A stretch of DNA of 48,469 bases, taken from the NCBI GenBank assembly GCA_036504595.1, contig DASXUX010000033.1, positions 1 to 48,469 on the forward strand, written 5' to 3'. Numbering within the stretch: position 1 is the first letter of the stretch; every line of letters begins with the position of its first letter. Shown piece after piece: positions 18,754 to 27,756 of the stretch. Source of the stretch: DASXUX01 sp036504595 (GTDB taxonomy: Bacteria > Planctomycetota > SZUA-567 > H5-PLA8). The notes under the pieces were generated by a model. The model did no database searches. It had not been told where the DNA came from and worked only from the letters and a program-made list of their open reading frames with translations. The translations under genes were made by a program, and so were the position numbers.

Positions 18754-19770
18754 ATGGCTCGCGCCAAAGGCGAAACCAAGAAGAAGGCCGCGCGCGTCGC
18801 GGAAGGGCCGGAAGCGCCGGGCCTGGCCCGCTCGCTGGGTGAAAATATCGGCTTGCTGATCTCGCCGGTGCTCCCGCTGCTCACGTTCTTCGTCGTACTG
18901 GGCGGTGTTTCGTTCGGGCTGTGGCGCGCGGCCGGAGCGGTGAGCGCGAGCAACAACGACCATAATGACCATCCGCGCGGCGGCGATTTGCTAACCGAAG
19001 CGTCCATTCGCGACGCCGTATTGCAGAAGCAGAGACCCACGTGGATTCCGCGAGAGGACTTCGAACAGGTCGCGGCGCTCGGCATTTTTGCCAGAGGACA
19101 TTCGGTCTTCGAAGCGAGTTTGAGCCACGCGCTGGCGCGGCACTACGAAAGCAGTCCGTGGGTCGAGCGGGCGCAGATCGTGCACCTGCATTTTCCCGCG
19201 CGGCTTGAACTGGAACTGGATTGGCGCCGCCCGGCGGCGCGCGTGGAAAAAATCATGGTGCTGGATCGCAACGGCGTCGTGTTGAACCTGATGCCTGACA
19301 GCGCCAGCGTGCGCGACATTCCGTTGATTGCCGGCGTACTCTGCTCGCGCGTAGATGCCGGCAGCAGGGTTCGCGAAAAGGAACTGCTTGACGCGCTGGC
19401 TTTGCAGGTTGTCGTAAAGGAAACGCTCAACGCCGCGCCCGGTCAGCTCAAAGTCGCCTGCCTTCAGCGCGAACCGTCCGGTAACTGGCGTGTCATTACC
19501 GATCGAGGCCCGCAGATCTACTGGGGCGCGTTTACGGACGATCCTCCGATGGATGAACCGCGCACCCGTGAGAAAGCCGATCTGTTGCGGCGGCGGCTGT
19601 GCGAAATCAAAGACCCGAGCGTTCTCGAATACGTGAAAGTGTATTGCGCTCAAGCGCCCGTGAAACTGCGCGGCGTAGCCGCTGCTGAAACCACTACGAC
19701 ACCGACGAGCACCGCCGCGGCGTCCGCACGCCAGACAACGCCACCCGTGCAATCGCGGACGCGGCGCTAA
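18754..19770 (+). CDS. ftsQ: FtsQ/DivIB-like division protein
   Basis: 338 residues from ATG 18754, preceded by GGGGGGATT. A basic cytoplasmic N-terminus is followed by one membrane helix at about 37-58 (LISPVLPLLTFFVVLGGVSFGLW). An extracytoplasmic domain then carries the FtsQ pattern: a POTRA-like part with SPWVERAQIVHLHFPARLELELDWRRP, then a beta part with DRNGVVLNL and DIPLIAGV. Sequence similarity to FtsQ is weak; the call rests on topology, these motifs and the position between ftsW and ftsA. Expected role: bridge in the divisome. The Thr/Ala-rich tail (TTTTPTSTAAASARQTT) is probably disordered. Confidence 0.7.
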   Translation: MARAKGETKKKAARVAEGPEAPGLARSLGENIGLLISPVLPLLTFFVVLGGVSFGLWRAAGAVSASNNDHNDHPRGGDLLTEASIRDAVLQKQRPTWIPREDFEQVAALGIFARGHSVFEASLSHALARHYESSPWVERAQIVHLHFPARLELELDWRRPAARVEKIMVLDRNGVVLNLMPDSASVRDIPLIAGVLCSRVDAGSRVREKELLDALALQVVVKETLNAAPGQLKVACLQREPSGNWRVITDRGPQIYWGAFTDDPPMDEPRTREKADLLRRRLCEIKDPSVLEYVKVYCAQAPVKLRGVAAAETTTTPTSTAAASARQTTPPVQSRTRR

Positions 19771-19776
19771 AGCTCG

Positions 19777-19804
19777 TGACAGGTGACGAGTGACGGGTGA
19801 CGAG
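19777..19804 (+). repeat. Heptamer tandem repeat TGACRRG x4
   Basis: TGACAGG, TGACGAG, TGACGGG, TGACGAG directly after the ftsQ-like stop codon, in the leader of ftsA. Confidence 0.9.
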
Positions 19805-19834
19805 TGGAGCGGCCATTTCATGGCGAGGCAGTTC

Positions 19835-19862
19835 AATCCGCAATCCGCAATCCGCAATCCGC
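19835..19862 (+). repeat. Heptamer tandem repeat AATCCGC x4 before ftsA
   Basis: Four perfect AATCCGC copies end five bases before the AAGGAG ribosome site of ftsA. A second heptamer tract lies 30 bp upstream, so the ftsA leader is mostly 7-bp repeats. Confidence 0.95.
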
Positions 19863-19877
19863 AATAAGGAGACGTTC

Positions 19878-21236
19878 ATGTCTACTGACTCCGCCGAAAA
19901 GAACGAGTCTGCGCCAGCCGTCGAGAAATGCGAGGCGAGCAGTTGGCGGGGCCGGGAAGAAGAGAACGAAATCGTCGTCGCGGTGGACGTGGGCAGCGCG
20001 CGTGTTGCCTGCGCCGTCGCCGAGATCACGGACGACGGGCTGGAACTCGTGGCCGCGGAATCGGCCACCAGCTACGGCATTCGCGGCGGCGAAATCGTGG
20101 ATATAAAGCGCGCCAGCGAAGCCATTCAGATTGCCATTGACTCTGCCGCCGAAAAGGCTGAAGCCGACGTGAAGACCGTCGTCGTCGGCCTGGCCGGCGA
20201 TGTGAAGTTGAGCTCCGCCAAGGCCGCAATGGACCTGGATGCCGAACATCGCACCGTGACCGCTTGTGATGTCTCCCGCCTGCGCAAGCATGTCGGCGCC
20301 GATACCGGGCCCGGCCGGCGAGTCGTTCATCGTTTCGACGGCCCCTACACCGTTGGCGACTTACAGGGCGTTGAGCGTCCCGAGGGGCTCAGCGGCGACA
20401 GGCTGGAAGTGCAGGCCGCCTTTCTTTCGGCCGCAGGTGATCGGCTGGATAATCTGCTCAAGGCGGTGCGAGCCTCCGGCGTCGAGATCGAAGCCGTGTC
20501 CCTTGAGCCGCTCTCGTGCTCAATGGGGGCGCTGAGCGAAGATGAACGCACACTGGGTGCGGCCGTGCTGGACCTGGGCGCCGGCGCTTTCCGCGGCGCG
20601 TTGTGGGAAGGCGGCCGGCTGCGGCAGATTCATCTCGTCGATCGAGAGAATTCTCCCATCCGCTCGCAATCCGGCCGCTGCCTGGCCGCCGTGGGCGGCA
20701 TGGAGGGCGTCGTGATGGCCGTTGCCCGCCGCTTCCGCATCGCTCCGGCCACGGCCGAACGCCTGATGCGTACGCACGCGGCGCTCGGAGACGACGAACT
20801 GGCGACGCTGCCCCCGTCGGTGGAAGTTGCCGCCGTGGACGGATTAGGAAGCGTGAACATCGAAACGCGTGAGCTTTCGCGCACCGTTGAAGAATTGCTC
20901 AGCCCCGTCGCGCGTGCGCTCCGTGAAGGGCTGTCCGGTTTCTCCGCCGGCCACAGCGTCGGCGTTGTCTTGACCGGCGGCGGAGCGCGCCTGAAAGGCA
21001 TGCCCGCGTGGATCACGCGGCGCTTCGGCGGTGCAACGGTACGCGTCGGCACGCCGCGCTGGACGGTTCCAGAAGATCTCGACGTTCCGAAAGAACTGGC
21101 GGGCAGCAGCGGTTGCTCGCTCTATGGGCTGCTCCTGCTCGGCGCGCAGAACCGAGCCGAGTTGCGCTGCAAACGGAGCGCGTCCTTCTTCGGCCGCATT
21201 GCGGACACGATGCGGCGACTCGTGGCGTCGTTCTAG
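19878..21236 (+). CDS. ftsA: Cell division protein FtsA
   Basis: 452 residues from ATG 19878, chosen for AAGGAG 6 nt upstream; the frame extends to 19797 across repeats without support. An actin-like ATPase that tethers FtsZ to the membrane in bacteria that have FtsZ. Marks: phosphate-1 loop VAVDVGSARVACAVAE, SHS2/1C region with IRGGEIVDIKRASEAI, VSLEPLSCSMGAL, AAVLDLGAGAFRGALW, adenosine motif GVVLTGGGARLKGMP, and a C-terminal amphipathic helix FFGRIADTMRRLVASF fitting the membrane-targeting sequence. Phosphate-binding residues are less canonical than in E. coli. ftsZ does not follow; the next genes are convergent kinases. Confidence 0.85.
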   Translation: MSTDSAEKNESAPAVEKCEASSWRGREEENEIVVAVDVGSARVACAVAEITDDGLELVAAESATSYGIRGGEIVDIKRASEAIQIAIDSAAEKAEADVKTVVVGLAGDVKLSSAKAAMDLDAEHRTVTACDVSRLRKHVGADTGPGRRVVHRFDGPYTVGDLQGVERPEGLSGDRLEVQAAFLSAAGDRLDNLLKAVRASGVEIEAVSLEPLSCSMGALSEDERTLGAAVLDLGAGAFRGALWEGGRLRQIHLVDRENSPIRSQSGRCLAAVGGMEGVVMAVARRFRIAPATAERLMRTHAALGDDELATLPPSVEVAAVDGLGSVNIETRELSRTVEELLSPVARALREGLSGFSAGHSVGVVLTGGGARLKGMPAWITRRFGGATVRVGTPRWTVPEDLDVPKELAGSSGCSLYGLLLLGAQNRAELRCKRSASFFGRIADTMRRLVASF

Positions 21237-21246
21237 CGCGCTCTGC

Positions 21247-23040
21247 TCACGTTTTGTGCAGCACCATGCCCATCAGTAACAGGATCGCGAGCGAAACGAG
21301 GATGGGCAGCGCGATCAAGAGAGCCGAACGCAGCAACGGATGGTGAATCTCGCGACGGAGAACGGGTGCCTGCAGTCGGGCGCAGCGGCCCGTCACCACG
21401 ACCTTGTCGAGTTCCTCCAGTTCGTGCTGCATCTGGGCGGCTGAGCCATAGCGTTTATCGCGCTGGCGTTCCATGGCGTGGAGTATGATCTCCTCTAGTT
21501 CGCACGGCACCGCCGCGTTGCGCAGGCGTGGAGCCAGCGGGTCGCAGCGCAGGCGTGTTTGCATGACCGCGTACGCATTGGGGCCGTCGAACGGAACGCA
21601 GCCAGTGGTCATTTCGTAAAGCATCGCGCCAAGACTGTAAATGTCCGTGGTTTCGTCGGGGCGTTCGCCTTTGACCTGCTCGGGGGCCATGTAGTCGGGC
21701 GTGCCGAGCGCCGCGATGATTCCTTTGAAATCGATGCTGCGGCTGCCGGTTGCCTTGGCGATCCCAAAGTCCATCACGCGCAGGGTGCCGTCTTTGCAGA
21801 GCATGATGTTCTGCGGCTTCAGGTCGCAATGGACCACGTTGTGCCGGCGTCTGTGCATGTAATCGAGCGCGTCGCAGATCTGGCTGGCGATGGAGATCGC
21901 CTCATTGACCGGCAGCGGTTTGACGGATTGCATCCGTTCGTAGAGTGTTTCTCCGTCGATGTACTCCACGACCAGGTAAGGCCAGCTTTTCCGTTCGACG
22001 GGAATCACGCGCAAGATGGACGGATGGTCCAGCACGCAACCGATCTGCTCTTCGCGATGAAAGCGCTCTTCGGTTTCGGGGCTGACATCCTGCTGATTGG
22101 CGGCCTTGACGGCGACCAATTGTCCGGTCTGAAGATCGGTGGCCTTGAACACCGATGTCGTCGGGCCGCGGCTGAGCACAGCCAGGATCTGAAAGCGGCC
22201 ATCGAGCTTATCGCCGATGCGAATCTCTTCGGGTTCTGGAACGGCCGTGGGCTCAATGTAGTAGCGCGAGCCCTTGAAGTAGGCCACGTGCTCGACCTGA
22301 TGCACGCGAACGACCTGAACGGAAATGTTGTCTTCCGTCGCGCGCTTGGAGGCCAATTCAATCAGTCGCCGGCACGATTCCGCCGGATCGTACGCAGTGG
22401 CTGTGTTGAGTATCTCCTGTGCGGTGACCCAGCCATGCAATCCATCGGAACACTGCACCAGGAGATCGTTGCGGCGCAGGCGCACCGTGTGGAATTCGGG
22501 CGCGACAACGATATCCTGTCCGACACTGCGCGTCAGCATGCAGCGCAGTTCGCTCGTCATCGCCTCCTGCTCACTGAGCAGCCCCATTTTGAGTTGCACG
22601 CCGGCGTAGGAGTGGTCCGAGGTCAGGCAGCGCAGTTGACCATTGTGGATCAAATATACTCGGCAATCCCCGACGTGCCCAATGGTGACTTCGTTGTCTC
22701 GCAGGATCGAGATCGTGAGCGTGGTCGCCATTCGGCCCTTGTCGCGGTTGTCCACGCCCGCGTCATACACGGCGACATTGGCGGCGTTGATCATGTCGGC
22801 CACCAAGCGCCGGGGCTCAGTGTTGGGTGGCGCGGCGTGGAAGCAGGCCAGAGCCGTTTCGATCGCCATCCGGCTCGCCCGTTGGCCATCGCCCTGGCCG
22901 CCGACGCCGTCGGCAATGATCATCACGGCCCCGCGGGCGCGCTTTTCGCGCACCGTATCGGGAAGAAAAACGCCGACGCTGTCCTCGTTGACCGGCCGAA
23001 CCGATCCGACGACTGAGAGTTCGGCATAAGTCAGATCCAT
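21247..23040 (-). CDS. PP2C phosphatase / Ser-Thr kinase fusion with C-terminal membrane anchor
   Basis: 597 residues from ATG 23040. Residues 1-245 are a PP2C-type phosphatase with metal-site acids present (VNED at 17-20, DGVGG 44-48, HVGDCRVY with D125, CSDGL with D199, TEDNIS with D237). Residues 280-550 are a Hanks-type kinase: weak glycine loop LSRGPTTSVFKA, lysine K312 (VAVKAA), catalytic loop HCDLKPQN at 404-411, DFG 424-426 and APE. The Arg of HRD is Cys, making it a non-RD kinase. One membrane helix ends the protein (LLIALPILVSLAILLLMGMVL). Opposing activities in one chain suggest a self-resetting signalling switch; targets unknown. It lies 46 bp after a paralogous kinase, probably co-transcribed. 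Confidence 0.9.
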   Translation of the reverse strand: MDLTYAELSVVGSVRPVNEDSVGVFLPDTVREKRARGAVMIIADGVGGQGDGQRASRMAIETALACFHAAPPNTEPRRLVADMINAANVAVYDAGVDNRDKGRMATTLTISILRDNEVTIGHVGDCRVYLIHNGQLRCLTSDHSYAGVQLKMGLLSEQEAMTSELRCMLTRSVGQDIVVAPEFHTVRLRRNDLLVQCSDGLHGWVTAQEILNTATAYDPAESCRRLIELASKRATEDNISVQVVRVHQVEHVAYFKGSRYYIEPTAVPEPEEIRIGDKLDGRFQILAVLSRGPTTSVFKATDLQTGQLVAVKAANQQDVSPETEERFHREEQIGCVLDHPSILRVIPVERKSWPYLVVEYIDGETLYERMQSVKPLPVNEAISIASQICDALDYMHRRRHNVVHCDLKPQNIMLCKDGTLRVMDFGIAKATGSRSIDFKGIIAALGTPDYMAPEQVKGERPDETTDIYSLGAMLYEMTTGCVPFDGPNAYAVMQTRLRCDPLAPRLRNAAVPCELEEIILHAMERQRDKRYGSAAQMQHELEELDKVVVTGRCARLQAPVLRREIHHPLLRSALLIALPILVSLAILLLMGMVLHKT

Positions 23041-23086
23041 CGGACGGAGCCTCCCGCATAACGCTCAAGGCTATCAAAGCGGGCGC

Positions 23087-24064
23087 TTAATGTTTCCGGA
23101 AAATCAGCAGAAACAGCAGCACGACGATGAGTGGCACCAGCACGGCACAGACCGTCGTGCGCCAAGCCCGCCAGCGCAGTTGCCAGAGTTCCGGGGCGTG
23201 CAGGCGATCGCAACGTCCGGTGAGCTGGATGGATTGAGGCGCCTTCAACTCGGCGCTCATCGCGGCAACCGAAGGATAGCGCGCGGCCGGCTGCCGTTCC
23301 ATGGCGTGCAGCACCAGTTCTTCGATCTGTGGCGAAAGGTCCGGATTGATCTGCCGCGGCGCGACCGGGTCGCCGATCAGGCGGGAGTTCATCACCGCGT
23401 GTGGATTGTCGCCATCGAAGGGCACTTTGCCGGTAAGCGTTTCGTAAAGGATCGCGCCGAGGCTGTAGATGTCGGTGCGTTCGTCGCCGCGCTGTCCTTT
23501 CACTTGTTCCGGCGCCATGTAGTCGGGCGTTCCCAGTGCCGCCGAGAAACCCGTGAAGGTGATGCGCCGCAGGCCGGCCTTGGCGATGCCGAAGTCCATG
23601 ATCCGAATGCTGCCATCTGCGCAGAGCATGATGTTGTCGGGTTTCAGGTCGCGATGGATGACCTTTTCCGGGCGTGAGTGCATGTAGCTCAATGCTTCGC
23701 ATGCTTTGTTGGCGATCTGAAGCGCTTCCTCGGGCCGCAGCTTGCCTTCGCGTTTAAGCCGCTTGCCCAGCGTCTCGCCTTCGAGGAACTCCATCACGAT
23801 GTAGGGCCGCGATTTATTCTCGACAGGAACGATCCGTATGATGTACGGATGATTGAGAAGCTTTCCGATCTCCTCCTCGCGCTGAAACCTGGAGTAAAAT
23901 GCCGGGTCGCTTTCGAACTGCATGAACGGCACCTTCACCGCGACCGACTGGCCGCTACTCAAATCCCGCGCCTTATAGATGGATGCCATGCCGCTTCGGG
24001 CGACCACGTGGGTGATCTCGAAGCGGCCATCCAGTACATCAGCAACCTGTAATTCGTTTGGCAT
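23087..24064 (-). CDS. Membrane-anchored Ser/Thr protein kinase (Hanks type)
   Basis: 325 residues from ATG 24064 (MPNELQVADVLDGRFEITHV). A TTG 20 codons upstream is open but less likely; GGGGAG lies 13 nt upstream of the ATG, further than usual. The kinase domain is complete: VARSGMASIYKA loop, K44 in VAVKVP, HRDLKPDN, DFGIAK, YMAPEQVKG and DIYSLGAILYE. One C-terminal membrane helix (CAVLVPLIVVLLFLLIF) places the kinase in the cytoplasm. It shares LDGRF, GTPDYMAPEQVKG, PFDGxNxxAVM and TGRCxRLxAP with the kinase half of the downstream fusion, so the two arose by duplication. Unlike the fusion, it retains the RD motif and has no phosphatase domain. Confidence 0.9.
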   Translation of the reverse strand: MPNELQVADVLDGRFEITHVVARSGMASIYKARDLSSGQSVAVKVPFMQFESDPAFYSRFQREEEIGKLLNHPYIIRIVPVENKSRPYIVMEFLEGETLGKRLKREGKLRPEEALQIANKACEALSYMHSRPEKVIHRDLKPDNIMLCADGSIRIMDFGIAKAGLRRITFTGFSAALGTPDYMAPEQVKGQRGDERTDIYSLGAILYETLTGKVPFDGDNPHAVMNSRLIGDPVAPRQINPDLSPQIEELVLHAMERQPAARYPSVAAMSAELKAPQSIQLTGRCDRLHAPELWQLRWRAWRTTVCAVLVPLIVVLLFLLIFRKH

Positions 24065-24424
24065 ACCGGGCTTAACACTCCCCTTCCAGGGTCTTAATTC
24101 TGTGCAGAAGCGGTACTGTGGCAATCAAAGAACGGACTACAGCGACAAGGAATAACGCTCCAAACGGTGTGCGCTCATTTGAGCTTCGAGTGCTTTCTTT
24201 TAATCATACTGCTTCAGGCCGTTAAAAAGTCGTTAAAAATCTTCAGCTTGTTCCAGCAGCGCCAAAGTGAAAATCTTCACTCGCATCGAACGCGCGCGTG
24301 CGCCTTGGCGCACCGTTCGGCACAGCGTTTGACATCGACAGAAAAAGTGAGCAGCGATGGCCGGCTCAAGGCGGCGCACGTCGGCGTTGCGGGGCCACGC
24401 TGCAAGGGGACAGAGGAGGAGTCG
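24065..24424. other. 360-bp divergent intergenic region with operator-like repeats
   Basis: Separates the kinase operon (minus) from the permease (plus). It holds a direct repeat CGTTAAAAA at 24220-24228 and 24231-24239, offset by 11 bp (one helical turn), and a palindrome AGTGAA-AATC-TTCACT at 24266-24281. Both could bind regulators of the permease. An open frame runs through the region into the permease, but without a start site. Confidence 0.4.
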
Positions 24425-26314
24425 ATGATGGCGAGCGAAACGGCCGCGCCTGGCGGGACGAAGGCGACGTTGGGTCTGACCGGACTGACGATCAATGCCA
24501 TGGCCTTGATCGCACCCGGAGCATTCTTGTGGTTGACCTTCGGAATGCAGAATCTTTACGGCGCGCCCATGGCCGGCCAAGGCATGTGGTTTGGAATCAT
24601 GCTGGCGCTGGCGCTGTGTTTTGCCACGGCCATCGCGTACGCAGAGTTGTCGAAGCTTTATCCCGGCGCCGGATCCTCCTACTTCTTCGCCGAACAGGCG
24701 TTTCTTTCCAAGACCAAGTACGCGAAGTTCGCGCGCGTTGCGAAGTTCATCGTCGGCTGGGCAAGCCATCTTTATTACTGGGTCTACCCAGGTGTGATGG
24801 TTGGCGTGACGGCGTTGATCACCGGGTATCTCCTGGGACAGCTCTTCCCGGATACGTTCAACGCGGGAATCCCCAGTCCATTGTTCATGTTCCTGTTCTG
24901 CATCGGGTTTGCTTTCAGTGTCGCATATATCGCATTTCGTGGAGTGATCGGCACCACGGGCGTAAACATGGCGATCAACATCATCCAGATCACGGCGCTG
25001 CTGATCTTCTCGTTCATGGCCATCAGCTACCGCTTCAACCATCCCGAAGGATCAAAAGGGTACACGCTCGGGCCGGACGGTCTGGCCGTCAGCGAACTGG
25101 CCGTCAAAGAGAAAGTGAAAGTCACGGAGAAGGGACCGGACGGCAAAGAGACCGAAGTCGAGAAGGAAGTCGAGAAGAAGGACGCCGCCGGCAACGTGGT
25201 CATGGAGCCGGTCATCGTCTCCTACAAGGACGGCGTGGCGATGGTCGCGCCGGACGCATCCAAGCCGGCTGAAACCGTCGCAACGTACTCGCACCATGAG
25301 AGCGCCAGTTCTGTCGTCGCGCCACATTCCTTCAGTTACGCGTTCATCCAGGCGTGCATCGCGATCCTCATTCTCGTGGGCTTTGAATCGGTGACTTCGA
25401 TGGGCGAGGAAGCCAAGAACGCCAAACGAGACATTCCCCGCGCCGTGCTCCTGTCCCTTGGCATTCAAGGCGTCATCTGTTACGCGATAGAATACTTTGC
25501 GGCGAACTACGCGCTGAATAGCGCCTATACCAGTTCGCAAGCCGGCGGCTCCAGCGCCCCGATCGGCGACATGATGCAGATCGTTGGCGCCTGGTTCTTC
25601 GGCAGCGCAAAGGCCGGCTGGTGGTTCATGTTCGTGCAAGCGATCACCGTGTTCCTCGCTCTGATCGGCACCACGTTGTCCTGTCTGAGCACCGGCGCGC
25701 GTGTTACCTACGCGATGGGCCGCGACGAAGAAGTTCCATCTCACTTTGGAATGCTGCATGGCAAGAACCTGACCCCTCACCGGGCGATCTGGACGCTGGC
25801 GGCTATTTCCGCGGTCCTTGGAATCGCCACGGTGGCGTTGAACTTCTGTGGACCGGCCGCTCAAGCGGACGAGGCGGTCGCGGCGCTGCCCAAGAACCTC
25901 TGGTACAGTTTCGGTATCTTCCACAGCAAAGAGACGGCCGCGATGCTTCCGCAGAGCTTGCTGGTCACGACGTTGGTCAGCAACTTCGGAACGTTCCTGC
26001 TGTACATGCTCACCTGCATCACCGCCATCGTGGCGTTCCGAGAGCACCAGAGCTTCAGCGGCTTCAAGCACATGTTCATCCCGATCTTCGGGCTGGTCGC
26101 GAATCTCTTGTGCATGCTGTTCTACATTGTCGGGCCGTTCTTCGTCGCGGGCATGAGTTGGAAAGAGCCGTTCGTCGCACTCGGAATCTCGGCGATCTGG
26201 GGCGCGTACGGGTTGTATTACTTCGTCACGTCGAGCAAGGCAAAGAAGAAGGCGATCTTGTTGGAGGGGGCTATTCCAAGCGCGCAGCCGGCTATGCAAC
26301 CAGCTACGCATTAG
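24425..26314 (+). CDS. APC-superfamily amino acid permease with charged loop insert
   Basis: 629 residues from ATG 24425, set by AGGAGGAG 4 nt upstream (a second ATG follows at once). About twelve membrane helices; APC marks at the start (GLTGLTINAMALIAPGAFLWLTFGMQ, IAYAELSKLYPGAGSSYFF) and in the middle (LVGFESVTSMGEEAKNAKRDIPRAVLLSL). It imports or exchanges amino acids or related solutes; the substrate cannot be read from sequence. Unusual: residues about 205-300, between hydrophobic segments, form a charged, Lys/Glu-rich stretch (KEKVKVTEKGPDGKETEVEK) not expected in the family. A strong hairpin terminator follows. Confidence 0.88.
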   Translation: MMASETAAPGGTKATLGLTGLTINAMALIAPGAFLWLTFGMQNLYGAPMAGQGMWFGIMLALALCFATAIAYAELSKLYPGAGSSYFFAEQAFLSKTKYAKFARVAKFIVGWASHLYYWVYPGVMVGVTALITGYLLGQLFPDTFNAGIPSPLFMFLFCIGFAFSVAYIAFRGVIGTTGVNMAINIIQITALLIFSFMAISYRFNHPEGSKGYTLGPDGLAVSELAVKEKVKVTEKGPDGKETEVEKEVEKKDAAGNVVMEPVIVSYKDGVAMVAPDASKPAETVATYSHHESASSVVAPHSFSYAFIQACIAILILVGFESVTSMGEEAKNAKRDIPRAVLLSLGIQGVICYAIEYFAANYALNSAYTSSQAGGSSAPIGDMMQIVGAWFFGSAKAGWWFMFVQAITVFLALIGTTLSCLSTGARVTYAMGRDEEVPSHFGMLHGKNLTPHRAIWTLAAISAVLGIATVALNFCGPAAQADEAVAALPKNLWYSFGIFHSKETAAMLPQSLLVTTLVSNFGTFLLYMLTCITAIVAFREHQSFSGFKHMFIPIFGLVANLLCMLFYIVGPFFVAGMSWKEPFVALGISAIWGAYGLYYFVTSSKAKKKAILLEGAIPSAQPAMQPATH

Positions 26315-26338
26315 AACACGCGCGAGCACAACGAGTAG

Positions 26339-26362
26339 ACCGGCAGGCAAGAGCCTGCCGGT
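26339..26362 (+). terminator. Strong hairpin, probable intrinsic terminator of the permease gene
   Basis: ACCGGCAGGC (26339-26348), loop AAGA, GCCTGCCGGT (26353-26362): 10 perfect base pairs, followed by TTGCTTAT. The stem begins 24 bp after the permease stop codon. The U tract is short, so strength is uncertain. Confidence 0.65.
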
Positions 26363-26473
26363 TTGCTTATGTCGATTTGGACATTGCAATCTTGTAACGG
26401 GTTCGGTGCAGCGAATTCAGTATGATGCTCGTCGAGAAAGAGTCTGATATGTGGACGCGGCAGGGCTTTGTTC

Positions 26474-27733
26474 ATGTTTTCGCGCAGGAATTCCTATTGG
26501 TTTGCTGGGCTGATCTTCGCCGGAGCGCTTCTGTGCCGTCCGGTGTCCGCGCATATCACGATGCAGTCAGCGCTTGAACTGATCGTCTTTCCTGATCGCG
26601 TTGAGATCGTCATCCACCCCACCCTGGGCGAAAGCCATATCGCGCTGTCATTCCTGCCCGACGGCGACAACCTATGCAGCCGCAAGATGCTGCTGGAACT
26701 GCTGCCGAAACATGCGCAGTACATTCTGGACCGGTTGATCGTGAAGTCCGACGGCGAGCGCGTGACTGGACGAGTGCTGCGCATCGAGTCGTCCTCGATT
26801 CCCGAGTCCGGGCTGACGATGGGCGAACTGATTACGACCAGCGTGCATTACACTTTCGAGTATAAGCTCTCGAAGCCGCCGACGATGGTGACGTTCGAAC
26901 AGGACGTTTACAAGGACCGGTACTTTTCCGGGCAACCGTACGATTTCATCTATCTGGCAAAGTATCGTCAGAGCGTGGACAAAGTCGCTGACGCGCTGCC
27001 CGTCTCGCACAAAAACACTCTCAATATTCCATGCGTTTGGCCGGAGCCGACGCCCGAGCCCAATCCGGACGAGAAGGCGCAGCGCGTCGAGAAATCGAAC
27101 GACTCGGTTGCGGCCCCGGCTGTCAAAACGCGCGCGAATTTCTGGTCCACCGGCGGCGAGTACGCGTTGCACGGGCTGCGGCATATCATTCCCAGCGGCT
27201 TTGATCATCTGCTCTTCGTCAGCGCGTTGGTGCTCGCTGTATCGAGATTATGGGAACTGGTCAAGATCGTCACTGCCTTCACGCTGGCGCATTCAGTGAC
27301 CCTGACGCTGGCGGTGCTCGGCTGGGTGCGATTGCCCGGCTACATCGTCGAACCCGTGATCGCCGGAAGCATCATTTTCGTTGCGGTGGAAAACCTCTTC
27401 TGGCCGGATCGCGGGAAAGGAAACCTGCGCCTGGCTGTCGCGTTTGCCTTCGGCCTGTTTCACGGGATGGGCTTCGCGGGCGGATTGCTCGATGCGATGG
27501 CGGGAATGCCCGCCGGCAGCGCGAGCGTGGCTATCGGCAGCTTCAGCCTTGGCGTGGAAACGGGACATCAGCTTGTTGTTCTGCCGCTGTTCGGAATAAT
27601 GATGCTGTTGTTACGCCGTCAGTATGACGATATCGCGCGCCGCGAACAGGCAACTCGTCTGACTCTGCGCCTCGGTTCGACGCTGATCGCCGTCGGCGGC
27701 TGCTATTACATGATCGCGGCGATCTGGCTGTAG
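26474..27733 (+). CDS. HupE/UreJ-like membrane protein with exported N-terminal domain
   Basis: 419 residues from ATG 26474; GCAGGG lies about 10 nt upstream. Signal peptide (SYWFAGLIFAGALLCRPVSA), then about 170 residues of extracytoplasmic beta-rich domain (ITMQSALELIVFPDRVEIVIHPTLGE). A HupE/UreJ_2-type membrane domain starts near residue 220: HGLRHIIPSGFDHLLFVSAL, FTLAHSVTLTLAVLG, EPVIAGSIIFVAVEN, FGLFHGMGFAGGLL, SFSLGVETGHQLVVLPLFG. The repeated HxxxxD/FxLAHS/HGMGFAG histidines are typical of this family, where metal (nickel or cobalt) transport has been proposed. Here no urease or hydrogenase gene is adjacent, so the substrate is open. Confidence 0.85.
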   Translation: MFSRRNSYWFAGLIFAGALLCRPVSAHITMQSALELIVFPDRVEIVIHPTLGESHIALSFLPDGDNLCSRKMLLELLPKHAQYILDRLIVKSDGERVTGRVLRIESSSIPESGLTMGELITTSVHYTFEYKLSKPPTMVTFEQDVYKDRYFSGQPYDFIYLAKYRQSVDKVADALPVSHKNTLNIPCVWPEPTPEPNPDEKAQRVEKSNDSVAAPAVKTRANFWSTGGEYALHGLRHIIPSGFDHLLFVSALVLAVSRLWELVKIVTAFTLAHSVTLTLAVLGWVRLPGYIVEPVIAGSIIFVAVENLFWPDRGKGNLRLAVAFAFGLFHGMGFAGGLLDAMAGMPAGSASVAIGSFSLGVETGHQLVVLPLFGIMMLLLRRQYDDIARREQATRLTLRLGSTLIAVGGCYYMIAAIWL

Positions 27734-27756
27734 GCAGGAACAGAACGTTCAGTGTC

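Noticed and set aside
21559..23016. 485-codon plus-strand open frame
   Set aside because: Antisense to the PP2C-kinase fusion; His/Val-rich composition typical of a shadow frame.
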